Positions 35,446-43,931 are shown, numbered from the stretch's first letter. The stretch: DNA of 64,000 nt from Hydrogenophaga sp. (GCF_030373245.1 NZ_JAUCZF010000009.1:62001-126000), one strand, 5' to 3'. Program-made: numbers and translations. Notes: generated by a model from the sequence alone, not told the origin.

Positions 35446-36819
35446 TCAAAGCCCCCGCACCAGGTTCATGGCTTCTTCAATGCGCTCCACCGGGTGGATG
35501 GTGAGCCCCTCAAAAGCCTTGTCGTTTTTCTTCGGCGCGTTGGCCTTGGGCACCACCGCCACGCTGAAGCCCAGCTTGGCCGCCTCTTTCAGCCGCTCCT
35601 GCCCACGTGGTGCTGGGCGCACCTCGCCTGCCAGGCCCACCTCGCCAAAGGCGATGAAGCCCTTGGGCAGCGCCTTGCCGCGAAGACTTGAAGTGATCGC
35701 CAACATCACCGCCAGATCTGCCGCCGGCTCACTGATGCGAACGCCGCCCACCGCGTTGACGAACACATCCTGGTCCATGCAGGCCACGCCGGCGTGGCGG
35801 TGCAGCACCGCCAGCAGCATGGCCAGCCGGTCGCGGTCCAGGCCGACCGACAGGCGCCGCGGCGACGGTCCGCCGCTGTCCACCAGCGCCTGAATCTCCA
35901 CCAGCATCGGCCGCGTGCCTTCCAGCGTGACCATGACGCAGCTGCCCGGCACCGGCTCGCTGTGTTGGCTCAGAAAGATCGCGCTCGGGTTGCTCACGCC
36001 TTTGAGGCCGCGCTCGGTCATGGCGAATACGCCGATCTCGTTGACCGCGCCAAAGCGGTTCTTGATGGCGCGGATCAGGCGAAAGCTGCTGTGTGTGTCG
36101 CCTTCGAAGTACAGCACCGTGTCCACCATGTGTTCCAGCACGCGCGGGCCGGCCAGCGCGCCTTCCTTGGTCACGTGGCCCACCAGCACGATGGCCGTAC
36201 CGCTGGCCTTGGCGGCGCGCGTCAGGTGCGCCGCGCATTCGCGCACCTGCGCCACCGATCCGGGCGCGCTGGTGAGCTGCTCGGAATACACGGTCTGAAT
36301 CGAGTCGATGACGGCGATGGCCGGGCGGGTCGCCTCCAGTGTGGCCAGCATTTTTTCCAGCTGGATCTCGGCCAGCACGCTGACCTGCGAGTGGTCCAGC
36401 CCCAACCTGCGCGAGCGAAGGGCCACCTGGGCGCCACTTTCTTCACCCGTTACATAGAGCGTTTTGAGTCCGGCGCGCTGCAGCGAGTCCAGCGCCTGCA
36501 GCAGCAGGGTGGATTTGCCAATGCCCGGGTCGCCACCGATCAGCACCACGCCGCCTTCCACAATGCCGCCGCCCAGCACCCGGTCCAGCTCGTCGTGGCC
36601 GGTGGGGGTGCGCTGCACGTCGGTGGCGTCGATGTCGGAGAGCACCGCCACCTCGGCGGTCTTGGCCAGCGAGGCAAAGCGGTTCTTGGCTGGGGCGGTG
36701 GACTCGGCGATCGACTCCACCAGGGTGTTCCAGGCGCCGCAATGCGGGCACTTGCCCAGCCACTTCGGGCTGGTGCCGCCGCACTCGTTGCAGGCATAGG
36801 TGGTTTTCTCTTTGGCCAT
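35446..36819 (-). CDS. radA: DNA repair protein RadA
   Basis: A 457-residue RecA-like helicase that processes recombination intermediates. It has the N-terminal zinc finger C-N-E-C-G then C-P-H-C-G, Walker A G-G-D-P-G-I-G-K-S-T, the RadA-specific K-N-R-F-G motif and a C-terminal Lon-protease-like domain. The ATG at 36819 precedes M-A-K-E-K-T; the longer open frame upstream is an artefact of high GC. TATTCT lies six bases before the ATG with no Shine-Dalgarno. It is divergent from the J-domain gene. Confidence 0.96.
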   Translation of the reverse strand: MAKEKTTYACNECGGTSPKWLGKCPHCGAWNTLVESIAESTAPAKNRFASLAKTAEVAVLSDIDATDVQRTPTGHDELDRVLGGGIVEGGVVLIGGDPGIGKSTLLLQALDSLQRAGLKTLYVTGEESGAQVALRSRRLGLDHSQVSVLAEIQLEKMLATLEATRPAIAVIDSIQTVYSEQLTSAPGSVAQVRECAAHLTRAAKASGTAIVLVGHVTKEGALAGPRVLEHMVDTVLYFEGDTHSSFRLIRAIKNRFGAVNEIGVFAMTERGLKGVSNPSAIFLSQHSEPVPGSCVMVTLEGTRPMLVEIQALVDSGGPSPRRLSVGLDRDRLAMLLAVLHRHAGVACMDQDVFVNAVGGVRISEPAADLAVMLAITSSLRGKALPKGFIAFGEVGLAGEVRPAPRGQERLKEAAKLGFSVAVVPKANAPKKNDKAFEGLTIHPVERIEEAMNLVRGL

Positions 36820-36825
36820 CCAGGG

Positions 36826-36831
36826 AGAATA
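36826..36831 (-). promoter_or_regulatory. Putative -10 box of radA (leaderless spacing)
   Basis: TATTCT then CCCTGG then the radA ATG. The 21-base radA/J-domain gap must hold this promoter. Confidence 0.4.
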
Positions 36832-36840
36832 CCGTGACCC

Positions 36841-37977
36841 ATGAATGCTTTTGATCCTCGTTTTCGCCGCCCCTCCGATGGCGCTGGCGTGGTGGTGGTA
36901 CCCCAACCCCGCGCGTCCGGCTCCAAAGCGCCGGGCGCATCGCGCGGCTACCAGCTGCAGCTCAAGCGCATCCAGAAGCTGCAGCAGCAGCTCCTGGAGC
37001 TCGACGCGCTGGCGCAGACGCACCGCCAGGCCTTGCAGCAGCAGGTCCATCCCTTGCAGATCGAACACCGCCAGCAGCTGCGCGCCATGGTGCTGCTGAT
37101 CGACGAGCGCTTGCAGGGAAAAATGCTGGCGGCGCCGCAGCGTCGGGCGGCTGTGACCATCTTGTGCGGCATGGCGGCTACGCTGGCGCGCGAAGGCGAC
37201 AAAGCCATGGCGGAGCTTCACGATCGCCACAGCCCGACCAGCCTGGCCGACCAGGCGCGAGCGCGCAGCGAGGCCATGCGTGCCGACATCGAGGCGGCGC
37301 TGGGCCAGCCGATGCGCGACTTGCCTCTTGAGGCCAACGCTGAGCAGATCCTGGCCGCGGGCATGGCCCGCCTGCGCGAGCAACGGGCGCAAGCGGACGA
37401 AGACAAGCGGGCGCGAGCGGAGCGCCGGCGTGCAAAAAAGCAGAAGCCGCCCAAAATCCCAGCAGGTCAGCAGGCTGGCGATCTGCCAGAGGGAAGTGCC
37501 TTGTTGCGCAGCCTCTTTCGCCGGCTCGCCAGCGCCCTGCACCCCGACCGCGAGAGCGACCCCGCGGCGCGTGAGCGCAAGACCACGCTCATGAGCGAAG
37601 CCAATGCAGCCCATGCGCGGCGCGACCTGCTGGCGCTGTTGCAGCTGCAGCAAGACGCCGAGCTGGACGACCCGCTGGACGAAAGCCTGTGGGGTGAAAG
37701 CCAGCTGGCGGCCATGACGGCGCTGCTCAAACAGCGGGTAGCCGACCTGGAACGCGAGCGAGCTGGCCGGCAAGACGCGCTGGCGCAGGAGTTTCAGGTG
37801 CCGCCGGGTATGGGCGTCACACCCGGGACGCTGCAATCGGTGTTGCTGGAACAGGTCTGGAAGCTGGCGCAAGTGCTGGAGCTGATGCGGGCAGATGCCC
37901 GCCTCGCGCAGACCGACGCCGGCTTCAAGCGCTGGCTCAGGGCGCAGGCTGCGGTGATACAACAACTCGCTGTCTAG
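36841..37977 (+). CDS. J-domain protein with C-terminal DnaJ-like region
   Basis: A 378-residue protein. Residues 35-90 are rich in Gln, Leu and Arg and probably form a coiled coil, and 180-203 is a highly basic stretch. A J-domain-like segment follows at about 220-270, with the H-P-D tripeptide at 234-236 in R-R-L-A-S-A-L-H-P-D-R. Family knowledge predicts that it stimulates a DnaK-type ATPase; the client is unknown. The J segment is internal rather than N-terminal as in DnaJ. It starts 21 bases from radA in the divergent direction. Confidence 0.75.
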   Translation: MNAFDPRFRRPSDGAGVVVVPQPRASGSKAPGASRGYQLQLKRIQKLQQQLLELDALAQTHRQALQQQVHPLQIEHRQQLRAMVLLIDERLQGKMLAAPQRRAAVTILCGMAATLAREGDKAMAELHDRHSPTSLADQARARSEAMRADIEAALGQPMRDLPLEANAEQILAAGMARLREQRAQADEDKRARAERRRAKKQKPPKIPAGQQAGDLPEGSALLRSLFRRLASALHPDRESDPAARERKTTLMSEANAAHARRDLLALLQLQQDAELDDPLDESLWGESQLAAMTALLKQRVADLERERAGRQDALAQEFQVPPGMGVTPGTLQSVLLEQVWKLAQVLELMRADARLAQTDAGFKRWLRAQAAVIQQLAV

Positions 37978-38031
37978 GTCCTGTTCGCGCTCAGAGTTCG
38001 CGCTCAAAAACGGGTGTGGACAGGATCCTAG
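37974..38031. terminator. Inverted repeat between convergent genes
   Basis: CTAGGTCCTGT at 37974-37984 pairs with ACAGGATCCTAG at 38020-38031, one base bulged. The interior has the direct repeat TTCGCGCTCA. It lies between two convergent genes and could terminate both; there is no clear T-run, so it may instead be a dispersed repeat. Confidence 0.4.
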
Positions 38032-39083
38032 AGATCCAGTGAAAACCCTTTGACGAGTTGTCGGGTGATGTCGGCCGCTGGCAGGTTCTGGCAGCCGCGC
38101 GTGTTCTGTCCCGCCCACAACGGCGAAAAGTCGCCACTGCCCAGCGCTTCCCAGTGCGCGCGCAGCGGCGCCATGGCCGCCGTGGCGAGGGGGAACGCAG
38201 GAGCAGCCGGATTCAGCGGACCCAGTTCGCGCATCACGCGGTTGACGATGCTGCGTGCCGGCCGACCCGAAAACAGGGTGGTCAGCGCTGTGAGTTGTGC
38301 GGCCTCGCTTTGCAGGGCGGTGCGGTGCGGGGTGCTGGTGGTGGCCTCGTGGCTGCACAGGTAGGTCGTGCCCACCTGCACACCCGCAGCCCCCAGCGCC
38401 ATCGCGGCGGCCACCCCCGCCGCGTCGGCGATGCCGCCAGCAGCGATGACCGGCACGTTCACCGCCGCGACCAGCTGCGGGAGCAAGGCCATCGTGCCCA
38501 TCTGGCTGTTCAGGTCGTCGCTTTGGAACATGCCGCGATGGCCACCAGCCTCCAGGCCCTGGGCGATGATGGCGTCGGCCCCGTGGGCGGCCAGCCAGCG
38601 CGCCTCAGCCACCGTGGTCGCGCTGGACAGCACCACGCTGCCCCAGCGCTTCACCCGCGCCAGCAGGTCCGGCGCCGGAAGTCCAAAGTGGAAGCTCAGC
38701 ACGGGTGGCCGAAACGCCTCGATCTGGTTGGCCGTGTCGTGGCTGAACGGCACCCGGCCGGCACCAGCGGGCACGGCAGCGATGTCGAGCCCGGCTTCGG
38801 CGTAGTAGGGCGCCAGCGCATGGCGCCACGCCGCCTCACGCGCTGCGTCAGGTTGCGGCGGCACATGGCAAAAAAAATTTAGGTTGACCGGGTGCGTCGT
38901 GCCCGCGTGGAGCGCCTTGAGTTCGCGCTGCAGCGCCTCGGGTGTGAGCATGGCGCAAGGAAGCGAGCCCAGCGCGCCAGCGTTGGACACAGCCACGGCC
39001 AGCGATGCGCCTTGCACACCGGCCATCGGCGCCTGGATCAAGGGGTGCTCGGTGCCGAGCAGGGTGGTCAGAGCGTTTTGCAC
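38028..39083 (-). CDS. NAD(P)H-dependent flavin oxidoreductase (nitronate monooxygenase family)
   Basis: A 351-residue TIM-barrel FMN enzyme. It shows the Q-A-P-M-A-G-V N-terminus, A-I-I-A-Q-G-L-E-A-G-G-H-R-G near residue 190 and the P-V-I-A-A-G-G-I-A-D FMN phosphate loop with G-A-A-G-V-Q-V-G-T. These match nitronate monooxygenases and 2-nitropropane dioxygenases, or related enoyl reductases. The substrate cannot be decided. A GTG at 39083 is the start, without an evident ribosome binding site. It is divergent from hpaR. Confidence 0.88.
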   Translation of the reverse strand: MQNALTTLLGTEHPLIQAPMAGVQGASLAVAVSNAGALGSLPCAMLTPEALQRELKALHAGTTHPVNLNFFCHVPPQPDAAREAAWRHALAPYYAEAGLDIAAVPAGAGRVPFSHDTANQIEAFRPPVLSFHFGLPAPDLLARVKRWGSVVLSSATTVAEARWLAAHGADAIIAQGLEAGGHRGMFQSDDLNSQMGTMALLPQLVAAVNVPVIAAGGIADAAGVAAAMALGAAGVQVGTTYLCSHEATTSTPHRTALQSEAAQLTALTTLFSGRPARSIVNRVMRELGPLNPAAPAFPLATAAMAPLRAHWEALGSGDFSPLWAGQNTRGCQNLPAADITRQLVKGFSLDL

Positions 39084-39146
39084 AGGTTGATTGTGAACAC
39101 GCCGTTCGATTTGCGGGAAAACCCTGGGTCGGGCGCGGGGTCAATC

Positions 39147-39162
39147 ATTTAACATATTAAAT
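39147..39162. promoter_or_regulatory. 16-bp inverted repeat at the hpaR start, likely HpaR operator
   Basis: ATTTAA-CATA-TTAAAT ends two bases before the hpaR ATG. MarR-family proteins bind such AT-rich dyads, so autoregulation of hpaR and the downstream hpa genes is likely. CATATT inside it could serve as the -10, six bases from the ATG. Confidence 0.55.
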
Positions 39163-39164
39163 AA

Positions 39165-39644
39165 ATGAGCCTCGCCACCCCCTTCATCCATCGCAACCTG
39201 CCGCGCCTCTTGCTCGAAGCGCGGGAGGCGGTGATGCAGCACACCCGGCCCAGCTTGCGCGAGCACGGACTGTCTGACCAGCAGTGGCGCGTGCTGCGGG
39301 TGCTCGGCGAGCACGCAGACAACCCGGCTGGCGTGGAGACCGGCCGCGTGGCGCGCGAAGCGCTGTTGCTGGGCCCCAGCCTGACCGGCGTGCTCGGTCG
39401 AATGGAGCGAGACGGTCTGATCGCCCGCGAGCGCTGCCCGCAGGACGCGCGGCGAACGGTGGTGCGCGCCACGCGTGCCGGCCTCAAGCTGGTTGGCACC
39501 TTGTCACAAACGATCGAGGCGCATTACCAATGGCTCGAGTCCCGACTCGGTACCGCTCGATTGGCCCAGCTCTATGCCTTGCTGGATGAGGTGATCGCGC
39601 TGGAAGCGCCCGCCGGGGTGACCTCCGACGGCACCGATGCATGA
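39165..39644 (+). CDS. hpaR: Homoprotocatechuate operon repressor HpaR (MarR family)
   Basis: A 159-residue MarR-type winged-helix regulator. The N-terminal L-P-R-L-L-L-E-A-R-E-A, S-D-Q-Q-W-R-V-L-R-V-L and the wing R-C-P-Q-D-A-R-R-T-V-V-R match HpaR, the repressor of 4-hydroxyphenylacetate and homoprotocatechuate genes. It is the first gene of the hpa cluster. Its ATG lies just after a 16-bp dyad and has no Shine-Dalgarno, and its stop overlaps the next gene (ATGA). Confidence 0.92.
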   Translation: MSLATPFIHRNLPRLLLEAREAVMQHTRPSLREHGLSDQQWRVLRVLGEHADNPAGVETGRVAREALLLGPSLTGVLGRMERDGLIARERCPQDARRTVVRATRAGLKLVGTLSQTIEAHYQWLESRLGTARLAQLYALLDEVIALEAPAGVTSDGTDA

Positions 39645-40309
39645 GCCCCCATGCCATGAAGCACAACCCTTATCGACCTATGGGCACGGTGTACGGCACG
39701 CTGCTGAACTTCCAGCGCGAGCACACGCTGTGGGCACCGCGCATGAACGAGGCGCCCTATCAGGCGCCGCCCAAGGCGCCAGTGCTCTACATCAAGACCG
39801 CCAACACCTTCACCCCGCATGGGCATGCAATCGCGCTGCCGGATGGCGTCGAAGCGGCCGAAGTCAACGCCACGTTGGGACTGGTGGCGGGCGATGGAGG
39901 CCTGCCAGAGAGCTGCGTGCTGCTCAACGATGTCACCGTTCCCCACAAAAGCTACTACCGTCCCCCCGTGAAATTTCGCTGCGTCGACGGCTTCTTGGGC
40001 GTGGGTGATGCCCTGCGAACCTTGGCCGAGCTGGGTGGCCTGGAAGCGCTGTCTGCGCTGGTGCTGGAGTTGCGGGTCAATGGCGTGATGCGGCAGCGCA
40101 GCCCGCTTGCTGAGCTGGTGCGCGATGCGGCAGCGCTGTGGGCCGAGGTGAATGGCTTCCAGTCGCTGCAGCCGGGCGATGTGCTGATGCTGGGCACGGA
40201 CTGCCTGGGGGACGGCGCCAGGGTGCTCGTGCACGCAGGCGATGCGGTGGAGATCACGACTCAAGGGCTGAGCCCGCTCGTCAACCACTTCATCCGGGAA
40301 TCCGCATGA
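39641..40309 (+). CDS. hpaG: HpaG N-terminal-type subunit, fumarylacetoacetate hydrolase family
   Basis: A 222-residue FAH-fold protein corresponding to the N-terminal half of the E. coli bifunctional HpaG, which decarboxylates 5-oxopent-3-ene-1,2,5-tricarboxylate and isomerises the product. Y-I-K-T-A-N-T-F-T-P-H-G and L-N-D-V-T-V-P-H are typical. Here it is a separate gene. The start overlaps the hpaR stop (ATGA); an ATG at 39656 is possible. Its own stop overlaps the start of the second HpaG gene. Confidence 0.88.
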   Translation: MSPHAMKHNPYRPMGTVYGTLLNFQREHTLWAPRMNEAPYQAPPKAPVLYIKTANTFTPHGHAIALPDGVEAAEVNATLGLVAGDGGLPESCVLLNDVTVPHKSYYRPPVKFRCVDGFLGVGDALRTLAELGGLEALSALVLELRVNGVMRQRSPLAELVRDAAALWAEVNGFQSLQPGDVLMLGTDCLGDGARVLVHAGDAVEITTQGLSPLVNHFIRESA

Positions 40310-41112
40310 AAAGAGCGCGCATTGCCTGGGCCGGTGGGCTTCACGACGCGATCGAGGTCGATGGCCAACTGGAGCTGCTCACGCCGGCATTTCAGGGGCG
40401 CCGCGTGGGTCATGACGAGGTGGTGTGGCTACCGCCGTTTTCGTCGGCGCTGTCGCCGCAGGGACGCGCTCGCACCGTGCTGGCGCTGGGCCTGAACTAT
40501 GCCGATCACGCGAAGGAACTCGCCTTCAAGGCCCCCGAAGAACCTCTGGCCTTCGTCAAGGGCCAGGCCTCGCTGATCGGTCACCGCGGTTTCACCGTGC
40601 GGCCTGACGGCGTGAACTTCATGCACTACGAATGTGAACTCGCGGTGGTGATCGGTCAGCCCGCAAAGCGAGTCAAGAAGGCTGATGCGCTGTCCTTCGT
40701 GGCGGGCTACACCGTGGCCAACGATTACGCGATTCGTGACTACCTGGAGAACTGGTACCGCCCCAACCTCAAGGTGAAGAACCGCGACACCTGCACGCCC
40801 ATCGGCCCCTGGCTGGTGGACGCGGCCGACGTGCCCGACCCGCAGGCGCTGGCCTTGCGCACGACGGTCAACGGGCAACTCACCCAGCAGGGCCACACCA
40901 GCGACATGATCTTCGACGTGGCCACGCTGATCGAATACTTCAGCGCTTTCATGACGCTCATGCCTGGCGACTTGATCCTGACCGGCACGCCCGACGGCGT
41001 GGTCGACTGCCAGCCAGGTGACGTGGTCATCACCGAGATCGACGGTATCGGCGCCCTCACGAACAACATCACCGCAGAGCGAAGGGGGTCAGGTCCTGAT
41101 TCAGGACAGTGA
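40306..41112 (+). CDS. hpaG: HpaG C-terminal-type subunit, fumarylacetoacetate hydrolase family
   Basis: A 268-residue FAH-fold protein matching the C-terminal half of HpaG. L-G-L-N-Y-A-D-H, the metal-binding H-Y-E-C-E-L-A-V-V-I-G and N-D-Y-A-I-R-D-Y are diagnostic, followed by G-D-L-I-L-T-G-T-P-D-G-V. The ATG overlaps the preceding stop. The last ten residues, R-R-G-S-G-P-D-S-G-Q, are unlike the family and are encoded by a hairpin sequence (41084-41118) containing the stop codon, which suggests that the 3' end was altered by a repeat insertion. Confidence 0.9.
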   Translation: MKRARIAWAGGLHDAIEVDGQLELLTPAFQGRRVGHDEVVWLPPFSSALSPQGRARTVLALGLNYADHAKELAFKAPEEPLAFVKGQASLIGHRGFTVRPDGVNFMHYECELAVVIGQPAKRVKKADALSFVAGYTVANDYAIRDYLENWYRPNLKVKNRDTCTPIGPWLVDAADVPDPQALALRTTVNGQLTQQGHTSDMIFDVATLIEYFSAFMTLMPGDLILTGTPDGVVDCQPGDVVITEIDGIGALTNNITAERRGSGPDSGQ

Positions 41113-41118
41113 CCTCCC
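41084..41118 (+). repeat. Hairpin spanning the hpaG2 stop codon
   Basis: GGG, GGTCA and GTCCTGA at 41084-41099 pair with TCAGGAC, TGACC and CCC at 41101-41118, with small bulges. The stop TGA (41110-41112) is inside the stem. The GGTCCTGA/TCAGGACC core resembles repeat sequences seen next to REP-associated elements, from memory only. Confidence 0.55.
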
Positions 41119-41187
41119 CAGATCAAAACCACGTTGAACGACATCAGGCTCTGACGCCCTTCGCGGTCTGGCCGAAGAAGGACACTT

Positions 41188-42657
41188 ATGAAAATCGACC
41201 ACCTCATCAACGGCAAGACCGTCGCCGGCACCGACTACTTTCAAACCGTCAACCCGGCCACGCAAGGCGTCCTGGCCGAAGTTGCCTCGGGCACCGAGGC
41301 CGAAGTGAACGCTGCTGTGCAGGCAGCACAAGATGCCTTCCCCGCCTGGGCCGGCCTGCCCGCCACCGAGCGCGCGAAGAAGATCCGCGCGCTGGGCGAC
41401 CTGATCGCGAAGCACGTGCCCGAGATTGCGCAGACCGAGACCAAGGACACCGGCCAGGTGATCGCGCAGACCGGCAAGCAGCTCATCCCGCGCGCGTCGG
41501 ACAACTTCTATTACTTCGCCGAGATGTGCACCCGCGTGGACGGCCACACCTACCCCACGCCCACGCACCTGAACTACACCCTGTTTCACCCCGTCGGTGT
41601 GTGCGCGCTCATCAGCCCGTGGAACGTGCCCTTCATGACCGCCACCTGGAAGGTCGCGCCCGCGCTGGCGTTCGGCAACACCGCGGTGCTGAAGATGAGC
41701 GAACTCTCGCCCATGACCGCGGCGCGCCTGGGCGAGCTGGCGCTGGAGGCCGGTATTCCCGCCGGCGTGCTGAACGTGGTGCACGGCTTCGGCAAGGAAG
41801 CCGGCGAGCCGCTGTGCGCGCACCCCGACGTGCGCGCCATCAGCTTCACCGGCTCCACGGCCACGGGCAACCGCATCGTCAAGACCGCGGGCCTGAAGAA
41901 GTTCAGCATGGAGCTGGGCGGCAAGAGCCCGTTCGTAGTCTTCGACGACGCCGATCTGGACCGCGCGCTCGACGCCGCGATCTTCATGATCTTCAGCAAC
42001 AACGGCGAGCGCTGCACCGCCGGCTCGCGCATCCTGGTGCAGCAGAGCATCTACGCCGACTTCGCCGCCAAGTTCGCCGAGCGCGCGAAGCGCATCGTGG
42101 TGGGCGACCCGCTGGACGAGAAGACCACCATCGGCCCGATGATTTCCAAGGACCATCTGGCCAAGGTGCGCAGCTACATCGACCTGGGCCCGAAGGAAGG
42201 CGCGACGATGCTGTGCGGCGGGCTGGATCGGCCTTCGTATGCAGCGGAATTGCCTTCGCACGTAGCGGCTGGAAACTACGTCTGGCCCACCGTGTTCGCC
42301 GACGTGGACAACCGTATGCGGATCGCGCAGGAAGAGATCTTCGGCCCGGTGGCCTGCCTGATTCCGTTCCGCGACGAAGCGCACGCCATCGAGCTGGCGA
42401 ACGACATCGCCTACGGTCTGAGCAGCTATATCTGGTCGGAGAACATCGGCAAGGCGCACCGCGTGGCCGCTGCGGTGGAAGCGGGCATGTGTTTCGTGAA
42501 CTCGCAGAACGTGCGGGATCTGCGGCAGCCGTTTGGGGGTACCAAGGCCTCGGGCACTGGGCGCGAGGGCGGGACCTGGAGTTACGAGGTGTTCCTGGAG
42601 CCCAAGAACGTCGCTGTCTCCATGGGTTCGCACCACATTCCTCACTGGGGGTTGTGA
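41188..42657 (+). CDS. hpaE: 5-carboxymethyl-2-hydroxymuconate semialdehyde dehydrogenase
   Basis: A 489-residue NAD-dependent aldehyde dehydrogenase, second step of homoprotocatechuate meta-cleavage. The S-P-W-N-V-P-F-M oxyanion segment, F-T-G-S-T-A-T-G cofactor loop, catalytic Glu in E-L-G-G-K-S-P and catalytic Cys in N-N-G-E-R-C-T-A-G are intact, and the length is normal. It lies 75 bases after hpaG2 and is followed by a 333-base gap holding a large inverted-repeat element before hpaD. Confidence 0.95.
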   Translation: MKIDHLINGKTVAGTDYFQTVNPATQGVLAEVASGTEAEVNAAVQAAQDAFPAWAGLPATERAKKIRALGDLIAKHVPEIAQTETKDTGQVIAQTGKQLIPRASDNFYYFAEMCTRVDGHTYPTPTHLNYTLFHPVGVCALISPWNVPFMTATWKVAPALAFGNTAVLKMSELSPMTAARLGELALEAGIPAGVLNVVHGFGKEAGEPLCAHPDVRAISFTGSTATGNRIVKTAGLKKFSMELGGKSPFVVFDDADLDRALDAAIFMIFSNNGERCTAGSRILVQQSIYADFAAKFAERAKRIVVGDPLDEKTTIGPMISKDHLAKVRSYIDLGPKEGATMLCGGLDRPSYAAELPSHVAAGNYVWPTVFADVDNRMRIAQEEIFGPVACLIPFRDEAHAIELANDIAYGLSSYIWSENIGKAHRVAAAVEAGMCFVNSQNVRDLRQPFGGTKASGTGREGGTWSYEVFLEPKNVAVSMGSHHIPHWGL

Positions 42658-42990
42658 TTTGCTTTCCCCTGTTTCGCTCAGACGTTTGTGCGGAATGGCG
42701 ATCGCGGGGTACACGACTCCGCGAATGTCCCCCGAAATGGGCTGCGCCCATTTCTCCTCCTTTATTTCGCTGCGTCGTGCACCCCACACTCGCCATCCAG
42801 AAGCGATGGTGGCGAGCCATGTCAGAGAGCCGATGCGCAGCGAGAAGGCGGTGATACGGGTTTGCCGCAGCGAAATAAAGGAGGAGGGCTTTGCGCAGCA
42901 AAGACCGGGGGACATTCGCGGAGGCAGGCCCGCGTCGCCACCTTCTACCCAACACGTCAGCCGAGAAGAAAGCAACAGGAGACAAGACAA
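42658..42990. other. hpaE-hpaD intergenic region filled by a structured repeat
   Basis: 333 bases inside an otherwise tightly packed operon. Most is the element at 42707-42921. The final 30 bases carry the AGGAGA ribosome binding site of hpaD. No separate promoter is evident. Confidence 0.6.
42707..42921. mobile_element. 215-bp nested inverted-repeat element (MITE- or BIME-like)
   Basis: Two 55-base arms, 42719-42773 and 42867-42921, are inverted copies with identical outer blocks of 20 and 16 bases. The inner 19 bases differ, yet each forms its own hairpin: GAAATGGGC-TGC-GCCCATTTC on the left and CTTTGC-GCA-GCAAAG on the right. The left arm is also flanked by GGGGTACACGAC and GTCGTGCACCCC, and CTCGCCA/TGGCGAG at 42789-42816 forms a central hairpin. 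It carries no gene. Confidence 0.6.
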
Positions 42991-43917
42991 ATGGGCAAAG
43001 TAGCACTGGTCGGCAAGATCACCCACGTCCCCTCGATGTACCTCAGCGAACTCGACGGCCCCCGCAAAGGCACTCGCCAGGACGCCATCGACGGCCACAA
43101 GGAAATCGCCCGCCGCTGCAAAGCGCTCGGCGTCGACACCATCGTCGTCTTCGACACCCACTGGCTGGTCAACGCCAACTACCACCTCAACTGCGCCCCG
43201 CATTGGAAAGGTACCTACACCAGCAACGAACTGCCACACTTCATCAGCAACATGCCCTATGCCATTCCTGGCAACTGTGAACTGGGGCAACTGCTGGCGA
43301 AGGCGGCGAACGAACACGGCGTCGAAACCCTGGCCCACCACGCCACCACGCTCGGCCCCGAGTACGGCACCCTCGTGCCCATGCGCTACATGAACGCCGA
43401 CCAGCACTTCCAGGCGGTCTCGGTCTCGGCGCTCTGCACCTCGCACTACCTGAACGACAGCGCGCGCCTGGGCTGGGCCATGCGCCGTGCGGTCGAAGAC
43501 CACTACGACGGTACCGTCGCCTTCCTCGCCAGCGGCTCGCTGAGCCACCGCTTCGCGCAAAACGGCCTCGCGCCCGAGTTCGCGTTCAAGGTCTGGAGTC
43601 CCTTCCTGCAGCACCTGGACGACGAGGTGGTGCGCATGTGGAAGGCCGGCGAGTGGAAGGACTTCTGCGAGATGCTGCCCGAGTACGCCGCCAAGGGCCA
43701 CGGCGAAGGTTTCATGCACGACACCGCCATGATGCTCGGCGTGCTTGGCTGGAGCGAATACACCGGCCAGGCCGAGGTCATCACGCCGTATTTCGGTGCC
43801 AGCGGCACCGGCCAGATCAACGCGCTGTTCCCGGTGTTGCCGGTCAGTGGCGCGGCCGTTCCGCCGCCCGTGGCTTCCCGCGCCGACGGCTACACCTCGG
43901 TCGCCACACGCCTCTGA
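42991..43917 (+). CDS. hpaD: 3,4-dihydroxyphenylacetate 2,3-dioxygenase
   Basis: A 308-residue extradiol ring-cleavage dioxygenase of the LigB class that opens homoprotocatechuate. G-K-I-T-H-V-P-S-M-Y-L-S-E-L at the N-terminus (iron ligand His), V-F-D-T-H-W-L-V-N and G-S-L-S-H-R-F are typical of class III HpaD. AGGAGA precedes the ATG at 42991; the open frame upstream runs through the repeat element and is not used. It is followed 14 bases later by hpaF. Confidence 0.93.
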   Translation: MGKVALVGKITHVPSMYLSELDGPRKGTRQDAIDGHKEIARRCKALGVDTIVVFDTHWLVNANYHLNCAPHWKGTYTSNELPHFISNMPYAIPGNCELGQLLAKAANEHGVETLAHHATTLGPEYGTLVPMRYMNADQHFQAVSVSALCTSHYLNDSARLGWAMRRAVEDHYDGTVAFLASGSLSHRFAQNGLAPEFAFKVWSPFLQHLDDEVVRMWKAGEWKDFCEMLPEYAAKGHGEGFMHDTAMMLGVLGWSEYTGQAEVITPYFGASGTGQINALFPVLPVSGAAVPPPVASRADGYTSVATRL

Positions 43918-43931
43918 ACGAAAGAACCTCC

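Noticed and set aside
36820..38358. Long upstream extension of the radA reading frame
   Set aside because: It lies opposite the J-domain gene, and the zinc finger typical of the RadA N-terminus begins just after the ATG at 36819.
41101..43719. An open frame of 872 codons on the minus strand opposite hpaE and hpaD
   Set aside because: It runs antisense to two clearly recognised enzymes, has low-complexity His/Arg/Val-rich composition and no domain; it is a product of high GC codon use.
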